Below are positions 16,832-24,982 of a stretch of DNA of 55,127 nt, piece after piece. The DNA lies in the NCBI GenBank assembly GCA_028715905.1, contig JAQUQV010000008.1:1-55127 (forward strand). Direction: 5' to 3'. This stretch comes from Kiritimatiellia bacterium (GTDB taxonomy: Bacteria > Verrucomicrobiota > Kiritimatiellia > JAAZAB01). Each line of letters opens with the position of its first letter. The first letter of the stretch is position 1. The position numbers were made by a program, and so were the translations under genes. Below the pieces are notes generated by a model. That model had not been told where the DNA came from. It was given only the letters and a program-made list of their open reading frames with translations, and did not search any database.

Positions 16832-17290
16832 TCATGCGGCTTCCCGCCGTCTTTGATCCAGATACCCGAGAAAGTCCATGATCCCGGCCGCGCGCTGCTC
16901 ATGCACGGAATAACGCACTTCATCCCGGTTGCCGTGATAGCGGATTTTCGCCGCTATAAAAAGCATTTTCAGGCGTGCCACTTGCAGCGTGTGTTTGGGC
17001 AGAACCACCGCTGTCGTTGGCGGCGGCGTTTCTTTATCCGCCGTCGGCTGCTGGACATGCCCGGCCAGCAGTTTCATCCAGCGCCACAGATTACAGGCCA
17101 GCATGATGATCTGGAAAAAGGCATGATTGCTTTGAAACCGCTTGGAAGGAATCGCCAGCAAGCCTTCCTGCTGAGCCTCGGCAATCAGATTTTCAACGTC
17201 AGCGCGTTGATCATAATTTGCAATCACCACATGCGGCCGGCGATTGTCGTTCTTGGCAAATACCCGGTACACGTAATTTTGCCCCACCCA
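16832..17290 (-). pseudogene. 5'-truncated IS1380-like transposase
   Basis: About 150 residues, corresponding to the C-terminal third of a DDE transposase. The stretch ANYDQRADVENLIAEAQQ followed by SNHAFFQIIMLACNLWRWMK carries the conserved Y..R..E..I signature around the catalytic Glu and the helix after it, as in IS1380 family members. The frame has no convincing start, and the upstream two-thirds with the first two catalytic Asp residues is missing. It has inserted in, or next to, the older transposase remnant at 16484-16780. Confidence 0.7.
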
Positions 17291-17401
17291 TCATCACCGG
17301 CCCGCCGCGATCTTTCATTACCCCAGCCGCTTAATTTCTCGCTTGCGTTTCCCTAAAACCTTCTGGTATCTTCGTAGCCCGCTTTGGAATGGGATAAAGA
17401 C

Positions 17402-17794
17402 ATGTCAAAACAAGTCATTATAGCTGAAAACGCCCCCAAACCGGTGGCGCGTTATTCCCAGGGCATTCTGGTTGATAACACGCTCTATGTTCAGGGCGTG
17501 ATTGCGCTTGATCCCGCCGCCAATAAGCTCATTGCAGGTCCGATGGCCGTTCAGGCGCGCCGTGTTTTTGACAGCCTGAAGGCGATTGTTGAAAAAGCGG
17601 GATTGACCATGGCCGATGTTGTCAAGGTCACGGCATTCCTGGCTGATCTGGAAGACTATCCGGCGTTCAACGAGATTTACCGGCAGTATTTCACGGCCGA
17701 TCCGCCTCCGGTGCGGACCACGGTCCAGGCCCGCATGCCCTTCGGCGCCTTGGTTGAGGTTGACGTCATTGCGGTTAAATCAAAGCAAATATGA
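17402..17794 (+). CDS. ridA: RidA-family enamine/imine deaminase
   Basis: 130 residues, the normal family length. RidA hydrolyses reactive 2-aminoacrylate and related enamines to ketoacids and ammonia, as a cytoplasmic homotrimer. The family pattern is complete: AENAPKPVARYSQG at the N-terminus, VKVTAFLADLEDYPAFNEIY, then VRTTVQARMPFGALVEVDVIA, with Arg105 and Glu119 as expected active-site residues. The ATG at 17402 starts MSKQVI; an in-frame start 18 bases upstream is less typical. It stands alone between the decayed transposase region and the EF-G gene. Confidence 0.92.
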   Translation: MSKQVIIAENAPKPVARYSQGILVDNTLYVQGVIALDPAANKLIAGPMAVQARRVFDSLKAIVEKAGLTMADVVKVTAFLADLEDYPAFNEIYRQYFTADPPPVRTTVQARMPFGALVEVDVIAVKSKQI

Positions 17795-17850
17795 GCCGCC
17801 GGTCTGTTTGGGCGCGAGAATCCCGGTTCCCGCCGCTGCCCGCCCCCCCC

Positions 17851-17860
17851 TTTTTTTTTT
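17851..17860 (+). terminator. Possible terminator T-run after ridA
   Basis: Eight C (17843-17850) followed by ten T (17851-17860), 57 bases after the ridA stop. A GGGCG near 17811 could pair weakly with CGCCC upstream of the T-run, but the loop is long, so only the U-tract supports a terminator. Such homopolymers are also prone to sequencing error. Confidence 0.3.
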
Positions 17861-17877
17861 AAAATCTGCTCATTTTG

Positions 17878-17916
17878 TTTGCTTTGTGAGTTATTATGAG
17901 TAATATGATTAACTCA
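17878..17916 (+). promoter_or_regulatory. Candidate promoter/operator before the EF-G gene
   Basis: TTTGCT (17878-17883), 17 bases, then TAATAT (17901-17906) is a plausible sigma-70-like pair with a weak -35. A 7-bp inverted repeat TGAGTTA (17887-17893) and TAACTCA (17910-17916) brackets the -10 box and could bind a regulator. It lies just upstream of GGAGGT at 17924 and the TTG start. Confidence 0.35.
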
Positions 17917-17934
17917 TTTTAACGGAGGTAAAAA

Positions 17935-19956
17935 TTGAAAGATATAGCAATCAATGACGTGAGAACCTTTGTCCTTTTGGGCCATACGGGAAGCGGCAAG
18001 ACGACGTTATGCGATGCCGTCCTTTATAAAACGGGTTTAACAGACCGCATGGGGCTGGTCAGCGCCGGCACGAGTCTAAGCGACTTTACGGAAACGGAAA
18101 TCAGCCGTAAAAGCAGCGTTTATGCCCAGTCGTTCACCACGGTTTTCAATGACGGCGGCAAAAAGAGCCAGATTGTGATCATAGACAGTCCGGGCGTGGA
18201 CGATTTTGCCGGCCAGGTGATCTGCGCGTGCCGGGCCGTCAATTCCGCGCTGATCACGGTTGATGCTGCGGCCGGCATCCAGGTCGGCACAACCAGGGCC
18301 TGGCGCCGGGTTCAGGCGCTGGCGATGCCGCGGGGAATTGTGATTACCGGCCTTGACAAGGAAAACACGAGCTTTACGAAAACTATAGGCGAGATTCAGA
18401 ATATCTGGGGTGAGAAATGCCTGCCGGTAATCGTTTTTGCCGAGGGTAAATTTATAGATGTGCTTTCCGAGGGCGCCGTTTCGCCCACGGCTGCGGAATT
18501 GGTTGAAAAAAGTAAAAATGCGTTGATTGAATGCGCCGCGGAAGGCGACGATGCCATGCTTGAAAAATACCTCGGCGGCGAAAAACTTACCGCGGATGAG
18601 CTTCAGAACGGGTTGCGGAAGGCCGTTCTGAAGGGGACGCTCATTCCCGTGTTTGCGGCGATGGCCTTGAAGAACGAGGGCCTTGACCTGTTGTTGCAAA
18701 AAATCGTTCAAGTTTTTCCCGGCCCGGCCGATGCGCCGGCCAAGGATGCCGCCGGCAAGTCGGTCAACCCCGCGCCGGATGCGCCGTTTGTCGGCCATGT
18801 CTGGAGCGCGGTTACCGATCCCTACGCCGGCAAACTGGTCTATATCCGGGTTTGCGGCGGAACGTTGCGGGAAAACATGGAGGTGAGCAATGCGGCCAAG
18901 GGGCACAAGGAACGGATCGGCCCCTTGCTTGTTCCGCAGGGCAAAAAACCAGCGGTTACCACTGAGGCCCGGGCCGGCGACATTATCGCCCTGCCCAAGT
19001 TGAAAAACACGACAATTAACGATGTCTTGTGCGCGGTCAACCACAAGGCGGAATTTACGCCGATCGTCTTTCCCAATCCCGTAATCTCAATGGCCGTTTC
19101 GGCCAAGGAGCAGAGCGACGAGGATAAAATCGGCACGGCTTTATCGCGCGTGGCGGAGGATGATCCGACCATCAGGGTTGAGCGGCGCGTTGACACCAAC
19201 GAGATCATCATTGCCGGGATGGGCGACGCGCATCTGGACGTTGCCTTGAGCCAGATGAAAAAACGGAGCAACGTTACGGCCGAGTACCGCACGCCCAAGG
19301 TGCCTTACAAGGAAACCGTTACGGGATTGGGCGAGGGGCATTACAAACACAAGAAACAATCCGGCGGCCGCGGTCAGTATGCGGAAGTATATTGCAAAGT
19401 GGCGCCGAAGAAGCCGGATGAGGAATGGTTTGTTGATGAAGTGGTCGGCGGGGTCATTCCGCGCAATTTTCTGCCGGCCTGCGAAAAGGGGTTCATGGAA
19501 GCCATGCCGCATGGTGTCCTGGCCGGCTACCCGATCGTGGATGTCAAGGTGACTGTTTATGACGGCTCATACCATGACGTTGATTCGTCGGAAATTGCCT
19601 TTAAGATTGCCGCCTCCCGCGCCATGAAGGAAGCCGTGAGCAAGGCCAAACCGGTTTTGCTGGAGCCGATTATGACGGCGCGGGTCGCGGTGCCCGAGCA
19701 GTTTATGGGCGATATCAACGGGGACCTCAATCACCGCCGCGGCCGGATACTGGGGATTGAAATTGAAGACGGACTGCAGGTGATCGTGGCCGAAGTTCCC
19801 ATGGCGGAAATGTTCCGTTACTGTTCGGAGCTCCGCAGCATTACCGGCGGCCGCGGCTCATTTGAAATGAGTTTTGCCCGTTATGATGTTGTGCCCAGCA
19901 ATATCGCGCAGAAAATCATTGCCAGCGTGGAAAAGACCAAGGAAGAGGAAGTCTGA
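17935..19956 (+). CDS. EF-G paralogue (translational GTPase)
   Basis: 673 residues with the full EF-G layout: G domain (1-270), domain II (290-375), domain III (GMGDAHLDVALSQMKKR), domain IV (KHKKQSGGRGQYAEVY) and domain V (MAEMFRYCSELRSITGGRGSF). The G motifs depart from canonical FusA: P-loop GHTGSGKT, DSPGVDD in place of DTPGH, and ITGLDKEN in place of NKxD. This marks it as an EF-G2/FusA2-type paralogue, perhaps for ribosome recycling or stress, rather than the main elongation factor. The TTG start is well supported by GGAGGT five bases upstream. No rpsL, rpsG or tuf genes are adjacent. Confidence 0.88.
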   Translation: MKDIAINDVRTFVLLGHTGSGKTTLCDAVLYKTGLTDRMGLVSAGTSLSDFTETEISRKSSVYAQSFTTVFNDGGKKSQIVIIDSPGVDDFAGQVICACRAVNSALITVDAAAGIQVGTTRAWRRVQALAMPRGIVITGLDKENTSFTKTIGEIQNIWGEKCLPVIVFAEGKFIDVLSEGAVSPTAAELVEKSKNALIECAAEGDDAMLEKYLGGEKLTADELQNGLRKAVLKGTLIPVFAAMALKNEGLDLLLQKIVQVFPGPADAPAKDAAGKSVNPAPDAPFVGHVWSAVTDPYAGKLVYIRVCGGTLRENMEVSNAAKGHKERIGPLLVPQGKKPAVTTEARAGDIIALPKLKNTTINDVLCAVNHKAEFTPIVFPNPVISMAVSAKEQSDEDKIGTALSRVAEDDPTIRVERRVDTNEIIIAGMGDAHLDVALSQMKKRSNVTAEYRTPKVPYKETVTGLGEGHYKHKKQSGGRGQYAEVYCKVAPKKPDEEWFVDEVVGGVIPRNFLPACEKGFMEAMPHGVLAGYPIVDVKVTVYDGSYHDVDSSEIAFKIAASRAMKEAVSKAKPVLLEPIMTARVAVPEQFMGDINGDLNHRRGRILGIEIEDGLQVIVAEVPMAEMFRYCSELRSITGGRGSFEMSFARYDVVPSNIAQKIIASVEKTKEEEV

Positions 19957-19981
19957 AAATGAATTCAACAGCCAGAAGACA

Positions 19982-20008
19982 GAATAAAAGCAAGACTCGC
20001 TTTTATTC
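19982..20008 (+). terminator. Stem-loop after the EF-G gene
   Basis: GAATAAAAGC (19982-19991), a 7-base loop, then GCTTTTATTC (19999-20008): a perfect 10-bp stem 25 bases after the EF-G stop and 28 bases before the next gene. It has no U-tract, so it may be an attenuator, a processing or stability hairpin, or a weak bidirectional terminator. Confidence 0.4.
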
Positions 20009-20036
20009 GGCATTCTGACTACTGACTTCTGTTTCA

Positions 20037-20957
20037 ATGAAACGTGTTGATTTTGAAAACATTCTTTCCCATTGCGAGCTTTGTCCGCGCCGGTGCGGCG
20101 TCAACCGCCTGGCCGGCGAACTTGGATTCTGCCGGGCGGGGAGGGAAGCGGAACTGTATCGTTACGCCCCGCATTTCGGCGAGGAACCGCCCCTTTCCGG
20201 CACGCGCGGCTCCGGCACGGTTTTTTTCACCCGCTGTACGCTGGGCTGCCTGTACTGCCAGAATTATCCCTGGAGCCAGAATGGCGCGGGCGCGAAAATT
20301 ACGGTGGAATCTCTGGCGGCTGTTTTCCGGAAACTCGAAACGCAGGGATGCCACAACTGGAATCTGGTGAGCCCCACGCCCTGGCTGGCGGCGATTGCGG
20401 CAGCGCTTGAAGATGCCGGGCATGGCGGCGAAAAATTGCCGGTTGTTTACAACACCAGCGGATATGAGCGCGTGGCTATATTGCGGGCGCTGGAAAACAT
20501 AGTGGACATTTATCTGACTGACCTGCGTTATTCACGGGAAAGCACCGCCCTTGCCTGCTCGCGGGCCGGCGGTTATGTGCAACATTCGCGCCTGGCCCTG
20601 CGGGAAATGTGGCGGCAGAAAGGAGCCTTGAAATTTTCGCCGTCCGGCCTGGCCGTTTCCGGCGTCATCTGCCGAATTTTAATTATGCCGGGCTTGGCCG
20701 CGGAAGCGTGCGCGAACCTCCGCTGGCTGGCGGAAAATATCGGCACGGATTTGGCCGTCAGCGTCATGGCGCAGTACACGCCGGCCTATCGGGCGGAAAA
20801 AATACCCGGCTGGAACCGGCGGATTTCTTACGGCGAATACGAGCAGGTCTGCCGCGCCGTTGAAAAAGAGGGATTTACGAACGGCTGGATTCAGGATTAC
20901 AACAGATCAACGAATGCGGAGCTGGCCGGATTTAATATGCCGGCGCGGGCGCCGTGA
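20037..20957 (+). CDS. Radical SAM protein, PflA-like
   Basis: 306 residues. The radical SAM 4Fe-4S motif CTLGCLYC (Cys67, Cys71, Cys74) follows an N-terminal four-Cys region (CELCPRRC, then FC at 32) common to a group of uncharacterised PflA-like enzymes. Further signatures are NLVSPTPW, VVYNTSGYE and DIYLTDLRYS. Homologues are annotated as pyruvate formate-lyase activating-enzyme-like, but there is no glycyl-radical partner here, so the substrate is unknown. It lies 10 bases before lysA and is probably co-transcribed with it. Confidence 0.88.
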   Translation: MKRVDFENILSHCELCPRRCGVNRLAGELGFCRAGREAELYRYAPHFGEEPPLSGTRGSGTVFFTRCTLGCLYCQNYPWSQNGAGAKITVESLAAVFRKLETQGCHNWNLVSPTPWLAAIAAALEDAGHGGEKLPVVYNTSGYERVAILRALENIVDIYLTDLRYSRESTALACSRAGGYVQHSRLALREMWRQKGALKFSPSGLAVSGVICRILIMPGLAAEACANLRWLAENIGTDLAVSVMAQYTPAYRAEKIPGWNRRISYGEYEQVCRAVEKEGFTNGWIQDYNRSTNAELAGFNMPARAP

Positions 20958-20967
20958 GTTGAAAAAT

Positions 20968-22224
20968 ATGAGCGCTTTTATGAACGCCGCAGTGCTGGAC
21001 CTGCCGACCGCGGATATCCGGCGGACGGCCGGCAAATATCCGACGCCGTTTTTTCTTTATTCCGAGAGGAAAATCCGCGCCAATTGTTCCGTCTTTCGCG
21101 ATTCTTTCCGTTCTTTTTTTCCGTCTTTTGAGCCATTGTATGCCGTCAAGGCCAACAACAATCCGCGCTTGCTGGGCATAATCTTTTCGGAAGGTTTCGG
21201 CGCGGATGCCTCCAGCGAGGCCGAGGCCTGGATTGTGAAAAAACTCGGCGGGCGCGGCATGTACACCGGCAATTACACCGCGCCGGACGAATTCCGGTTT
21301 GTCGCCAAAACCGGCGCGTTCCTGCTGAACTTGGACGATATCACCATGCTTCCCGCCGTCAGGAAGATCGGCGTGCCGGAATTTCTTTCCTTCCGCGTCA
21401 ATCCCGGCATAAGCAAGGGGGGCATGAAAAGTCTCTATCTCGCCGGTCCCGACGCGAAATACGGCGTGCCGCTTGCGCAGGCGGTAACGGCCTACCGGCG
21501 CGCAAAACACATGGGAGTGAAACGCTTCGGAATCCATGCCATGACCGGCAGCAACGTGCTGGATGAGGCGTATTTTGAGTCTGTAGCCATGATCCTGCTT
21601 GAAACGGCCGGGAAATTGAAAAAAGAGCTGGGGATCCGCATTGAACGCATGAATATCGGCGGCGGATTCGGCGTGCCTTACCGGCCGAAGGAGAAAAGCC
21701 TGGATTTGCGGCGCGTGGCGGAAGGCGTGCGCCGGGCGTTTGACCGGCAATGCGCAAAATACGGCCTGCCCGAGCCGTTGCTCATGGCGGAGCCGGGCCG
21801 TATTATCATGGCCGACACGGCCTGGCTGGTGGGCCGGGTCAATGTGGTCAAGGAAGGTTATAAAAAATTCGCCGGGATTGATGCCGGGATGAACGATCTT
21901 CCCCGCCCGGCGATCTACGACGCCTATCATCACGTAACGGTTGTCGGCAAAAAACTCTCCGGTAAAAAGCAGAAAATCAATATTGTCGGCAGGCTCTGTG
22001 AAAATAACGACCAGTTTGCCCGGGACCGCCGTCTGCCGGTTGTCAGGGTGGGGGATTTGATCGCCATCCATAACGCCGGAGCGCACGCCTATGCGATGGG
22101 CCATAATTACAATACCCGCCTGCGTAGCGCGGAATACCTGCTGAAGGAAAACGGCTCCATTCTGAAAATCAGGCGGGCGGAAACGTTTGAGGATATTTTC
22201 AGGACCGTCCGCGGACAAAGTTGA
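20968..22224 (+). CDS. lysA: Diaminopimelate decarboxylase
   Basis: 418 residues, fold-type III PLP enzyme that decarboxylates meso-diaminopimelate to L-lysine. The PLP lysine is in YAVKANNN (Lys61), the Gly-rich phosphate loop is NIGGGFGVPY, AEPGRIIMA contains the cofactor-contact Glu, and the catalytic Cys region near the C-terminus reads LCENND where typical LysA has LCESGD. The ATG at 20968 is used; an open frame runs 108 bases further upstream but overlaps the radical SAM gene. A related carboxynorspermidine or ornithine-type decarboxylase is the alternative, but the next two genes, dapA and dapB, favour lysine synthesis. Confidence 0.88.
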   Translation: MSAFMNAAVLDLPTADIRRTAGKYPTPFFLYSERKIRANCSVFRDSFRSFFPSFEPLYAVKANNNPRLLGIIFSEGFGADASSEAEAWIVKKLGGRGMYTGNYTAPDEFRFVAKTGAFLLNLDDITMLPAVRKIGVPEFLSFRVNPGISKGGMKSLYLAGPDAKYGVPLAQAVTAYRRAKHMGVKRFGIHAMTGSNVLDEAYFESVAMILLETAGKLKKELGIRIERMNIGGGFGVPYRPKEKSLDLRRVAEGVRRAFDRQCAKYGLPEPLLMAEPGRIIMADTAWLVGRVNVVKEGYKKFAGIDAGMNDLPRPAIYDAYHHVTVVGKKLSGKKQKINIVGRLCENNDQFARDRRLPVVRVGDLIAIHNAGAHAYAMGHNYNTRLRSAEYLLKENGSILKIRRAETFEDIFRTVRGQS

Positions 22225-22306
22225 TATTCACGGTTGCTTTTCGCCGCGCCGCGGTTAAAATTAAACGATAAAATTTTATTGAGCGGAAAAGGAGCGGAGG
22301 AACATT

Positions 22307-23173
22307 ATGTTTCCAGGAGCTTATACGGCAATTGTAACACCTTTTAATAAAAAGGGCGAAATTGACTATCAGAAACTGCGCGAACTCATAGAAAGACAGA
22401 TCAAGGGCGGCATAGACGGCATTGTGCCGGTCGGCACCACCGGCGAATCGCCCGTGTTGAACTACGACGAGCATCGCAAGGTCATTGAAATCTCCATTGA
22501 GGTTTGCCGTAAACGGATCAAGGTCATTGCCGGAACCGGGGCGAATTCAACCCGCGAGGCGGTTGAGTTGACGCGCTTTGCCGCCGCGGCCGGCGCCGAT
22601 GGCACCCTGCAGGTTGCCCCCTATTACAACAAGCCCAATCAGGAAGGACTGGCCCGGCATTTCCTGGAAGTGGCGGAGGTCGGTCTGCCGGTTGTGCTTT
22701 ATAACATTCCCGGCCGCACGGGTGTGGAGATTGCGGTTGAGACGGTGGCGCGGCTGGCGCAACATCCGAAAATAACCACTCTGAAGGAAGCCGGCGGAAA
22801 CGTGGCGCGCGTCAGCCGGATTCTTGACCAATGCGAAATAGACGTTCTTTCCGGCGATGATCCCCTGACGCTTCCGATGATGTCAATCGGGGCCAAGGGA
22901 GTGATCAGCGTTGCCGCCAATATCGCGCCGGAGGCGGTCGTGAAAATGGTGCGCGCGGCGCTTGAGGCAAATTGGGCGGAAGCCATTTCCCTGCACCGGC
23001 GTTATTTCCGCCTTTTTTCGGATGTATTTTTGGATACCAATCCCATCCCGGTCAAGGCCGGTCTGGCCATGCTCGGCTTGATAGAAGAGGAATACCGCCT
23101 GCCGCTCTCCCCCATGGACGGCAAGCTCAAGGATAAACTGGCCGCCTGCCTGCGGGAATTGAATTTGATGTAA
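22307..23173 (+). CDS. dapA: 4-hydroxy-tetrahydrodipicolinate synthase
   Basis: 288 residues, TIM-barrel aldolase that condenses pyruvate with aspartate semialdehyde in the DAP/lysine pathway. Family motifs are present in order: AIVTPF, GTTGES (active-site Thr pair), the Tyr in LYNIPGRTGVE, and the Schiff-base Lys in TLKEAGG. A strong GGAGCGGAGG precedes the ATG by six bases. It is part of a co-directional lysA-dapA-dapB-folK run. Confidence 0.95.
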   Translation: MFPGAYTAIVTPFNKKGEIDYQKLRELIERQIKGGIDGIVPVGTTGESPVLNYDEHRKVIEISIEVCRKRIKVIAGTGANSTREAVELTRFAAAAGADGTLQVAPYYNKPNQEGLARHFLEVAEVGLPVVLYNIPGRTGVEIAVETVARLAQHPKITTLKEAGGNVARVSRILDQCEIDVLSGDDPLTLPMMSIGAKGVISVAANIAPEAVVKMVRAALEANWAEAISLHRRYFRLFSDVFLDTNPIPVKAGLAMLGLIEEEYRLPLSPMDGKLKDKLAACLRELNLM

Positions 23174-23252
23174 CCGGCTCGCCGGCAACGGGAGCGTGAA
23201 GCAAATATTAACTCTTCCCGCGCGGCGGGAAGTTTTCCAGGGAGAAAATCAC

Positions 23253-24056
23253 ATGCTGAAAATTGCAATACTTGGCGCGGGCGGCCGGATGGGGCAGACT
23301 TTGATCCGCTGCGCGCGGCGCTTGAATAATCTCAAAATTGTCGCCGCCATTGAAGCGGAGCAGTGCCCGTTCATGGGCAAGGATGCCGGCATTGTGGCCG
23401 GGACGATGGATATCGGAGTGCCTGTTTCCGCCAATGTGCGCCAGGGCGCGGAACGGGCCGATGTGCTGATTGATTTCAGTTTTCCGTCGTCTTCCGCCAG
23501 ACATGCCGCACTCGCCGCCGAGCTGAAAAAACCGATTGTCATTGGCACAACCGGTCTGAACAAGGAAGAAAATGAGTTGCTCAAAAAGGCCGCCGCCCGG
23601 ACGGCGGTTTTGTCGGCCCCCAATATGAGTCTGGGCATCAATATCCTGAACAACATAATCAGCCGGATCGCGGGACAACTCGCCGATTACGATCTTGAAA
23701 TAATTGAAACGCACCATGCCAACAAAACCGATGCGCCCAGCGGAACCGCCCTGCGGCTTGCCGAAACGGCCGCTGCCGCGCGCGGGAGCAGTCTTGAAAA
23801 CAGCGCTGTTTACGGACGCAGGGGCAATACCGGCAAAAGAATTCCAGGCCAGATCGGCATTCTTTCAGTCAGGGGCGGCGACGTTGCCGGAGACCACACG
23901 GTTCTCTTTGCCGCCGAGGGCGAGCGGCTGGAATTGACTCACCGGGCCTCAAACCGCGACTGTTTTGCGCTGGGCGCTTTGCGCGCGGCGCAATGGCTGG
24001 CCAAACGGCCGCCGGGTTTTTATGACATGTGCGATGTGCTCGGTCTCAGGGAATAA
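23253..24056 (+). CDS. dapB: 4-hydroxy-tetrahydrodipicolinate reductase
   Basis: 267 residues. It reduces the DapA product with NAD(P)H. The Rossmann motif ILGAGGRMGQT opens the protein. IDFSFPSS and GTTGL follow, and the catalytic signature IIETHHANKTDAPSGTA (His pair and Lys) is near residue 155. The ATG at 23253, behind AGGGAG, gives the usual family N-terminus; an in-frame start at 23196 would add 19 atypical residues. Confidence 0.95.
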   Translation: MLKIAILGAGGRMGQTLIRCARRLNNLKIVAAIEAEQCPFMGKDAGIVAGTMDIGVPVSANVRQGAERADVLIDFSFPSSSARHAALAAELKKPIVIGTTGLNKEENELLKKAAARTAVLSAPNMSLGINILNNIISRIAGQLADYDLEIIETHHANKTDAPSGTALRLAETAAAARGSSLENSAVYGRRGNTGKRIPGQIGILSVRGGDVAGDHTVLFAAEGERLELTHRASNRDCFALGALRAAQWLAKRPPGFYDMCDVLGLRE

Positions 24057-24079
24057 CGGCCTGATGATGAAAGTGAAAG

Positions 24080-24613
24080 TTGAGCCCTGAAACTATCAGC
24101 AGCATAGAGGTTGGTTTGAGCCTGGGCGCCAATGTCGGCGACCGCCTCGCGCAGCTGCAGGAGGCAAAAAAGCGCATTCTGGCGGCCGGGGGAATCTTTT
24201 TTGCGGCCCAGTCGCCGGTTTATGAAACGGAGCCGGTGGATGTCGCGCCGCGCGACAGCGCTTTATTCTTTCTTAACGCCGTGCTGATAATCAAATTTTC
24301 CTTGCCGTTATCCGGACTGCTTTCCACGTTTAAACGGATTGAGTTTCAGCTGGGACGCGCCCAACGCGCCGCGCCCAACGCGCCGCGGCCGATTGACATT
24401 GATATTATTTACGCCGGCGGATTGCATGTCAGAGACAAGGACGTCATTATTCCTCATCCGCGCTGGGCGCGCCGCCGTTTTGTGGTGCGCCCCCTGAGCG
24501 ACGTCCGTCCGGAACTGGTTGTTCCGGGGCAGGCCGGCACCGTGGCGGAAGTTCTGCGAAGTCTTGCCGACGGGCATCGCGTAACGCTGTCATTGCCGGC
24601 AAATAAGTGGTAG
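24080..24613 (+). CDS. folK: 6-hydroxymethyl-7,8-dihydropterin pyrophosphokinase
   Basis: 177 residues. HPPK transfers pyrophosphate from ATP to hydroxymethyl-dihydropterin in folate synthesis. It shows VGLSLGANVGDR, SPVYETEPV, then PRPIDIDIIYAGG with the Mg2+/ATP-binding Asp pair, IPHPRWARRRFVVRPLSDV. The predicted start is TTG at 24080; no better-placed ATG is in frame. It ends the lysine-gene run. Another folate gene, folB, and a pteridine-reductase-like SDR lie 17 kb away. Confidence 0.9.
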   Translation: MSPETISSIEVGLSLGANVGDRLAQLQEAKKRILAAGGIFFAAQSPVYETEPVDVAPRDSALFFLNAVLIIKFSLPLSGLLSTFKRIEFQLGRAQRAAPNAPRPIDIDIIYAGGLHVRDKDVIIPHPRWARRRFVVRPLSDVRPELVVPGQAGTVAEVLRSLADGHRVTLSLPANKW

Positions 24614-24982
24614 GTCGTGCGGCATATCGGCAAATATTTCTTTCTTACCCTTAGCCCGACTTTCGGAACTCAGGGATGGAAACCCATTAATTTTTCGCCG
24701 CGTCAGTTTGGCGCATATGCGCGGCGCGGGAGGTGCCGCTGTATAAGCATACAGCAAACCTCACGCAACAAGGCAGATGGGCTCGCTCTTGCCCGGCTTT
24801 CTTGGCCTGCACCCGGGATCGCAGAAAAAGGATGCGAAGGCTTGCTTAAAACGCGCCGGTCATGTTAGCATCTTTTTGCCGATAACCAGGGGTAAAAAAA
24901 GATAAGCGCCCGGGCGTAAAATTTTTTTCCGGCCTGAATGGTTGCGTTGTTTGCCGGGTCTCGGCCTCGCGAAAGGCGTATC
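24614..24982. other. Intergenic stretch with one strong hairpin
   Basis: No gene could be recognised in these 369 bases. The notable element is a two-part hairpin at 24730-24761: GAGGT pairs with ACCTC, a small internal loop follows, then GCTGTAT pairs with ATACAGC around an AAGC tetraloop. It could be a terminator-like or structural RNA element between folK and lpxK. Confidence 0.4.
24730..24761 (+). repeat. Hairpin with AAGC tetraloop
   Basis: GAGGT-GCC-GCTGTAT-AAGC-ATACAGC-AA-ACCTC: two perfect stems (5 and 7 bp) separated by a small internal loop. It is the strongest local structure in the folK-lpxK gap; no U-tract follows. A dispersed palindromic repeat or a structured leader are both possible. 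Confidence 0.45.

Noticed and set aside
16882-17356. Plus-strand frame opposite the IS1380-like fragment
   Set aside because: Shadow of the transposase remnant; no domain is visible.
18076-19044. Antisense frame (322 codons) over the EF-G gene
   Set aside because: Shadow of a well-supported gene; composition is typical of reverse-strand artefacts in GC-rich DNA.
20932-22218. Long antisense frame (428 codons) over lysA
   Set aside because: It mirrors the GC-rich third positions of lysA and has no recognisable domain or binding site.
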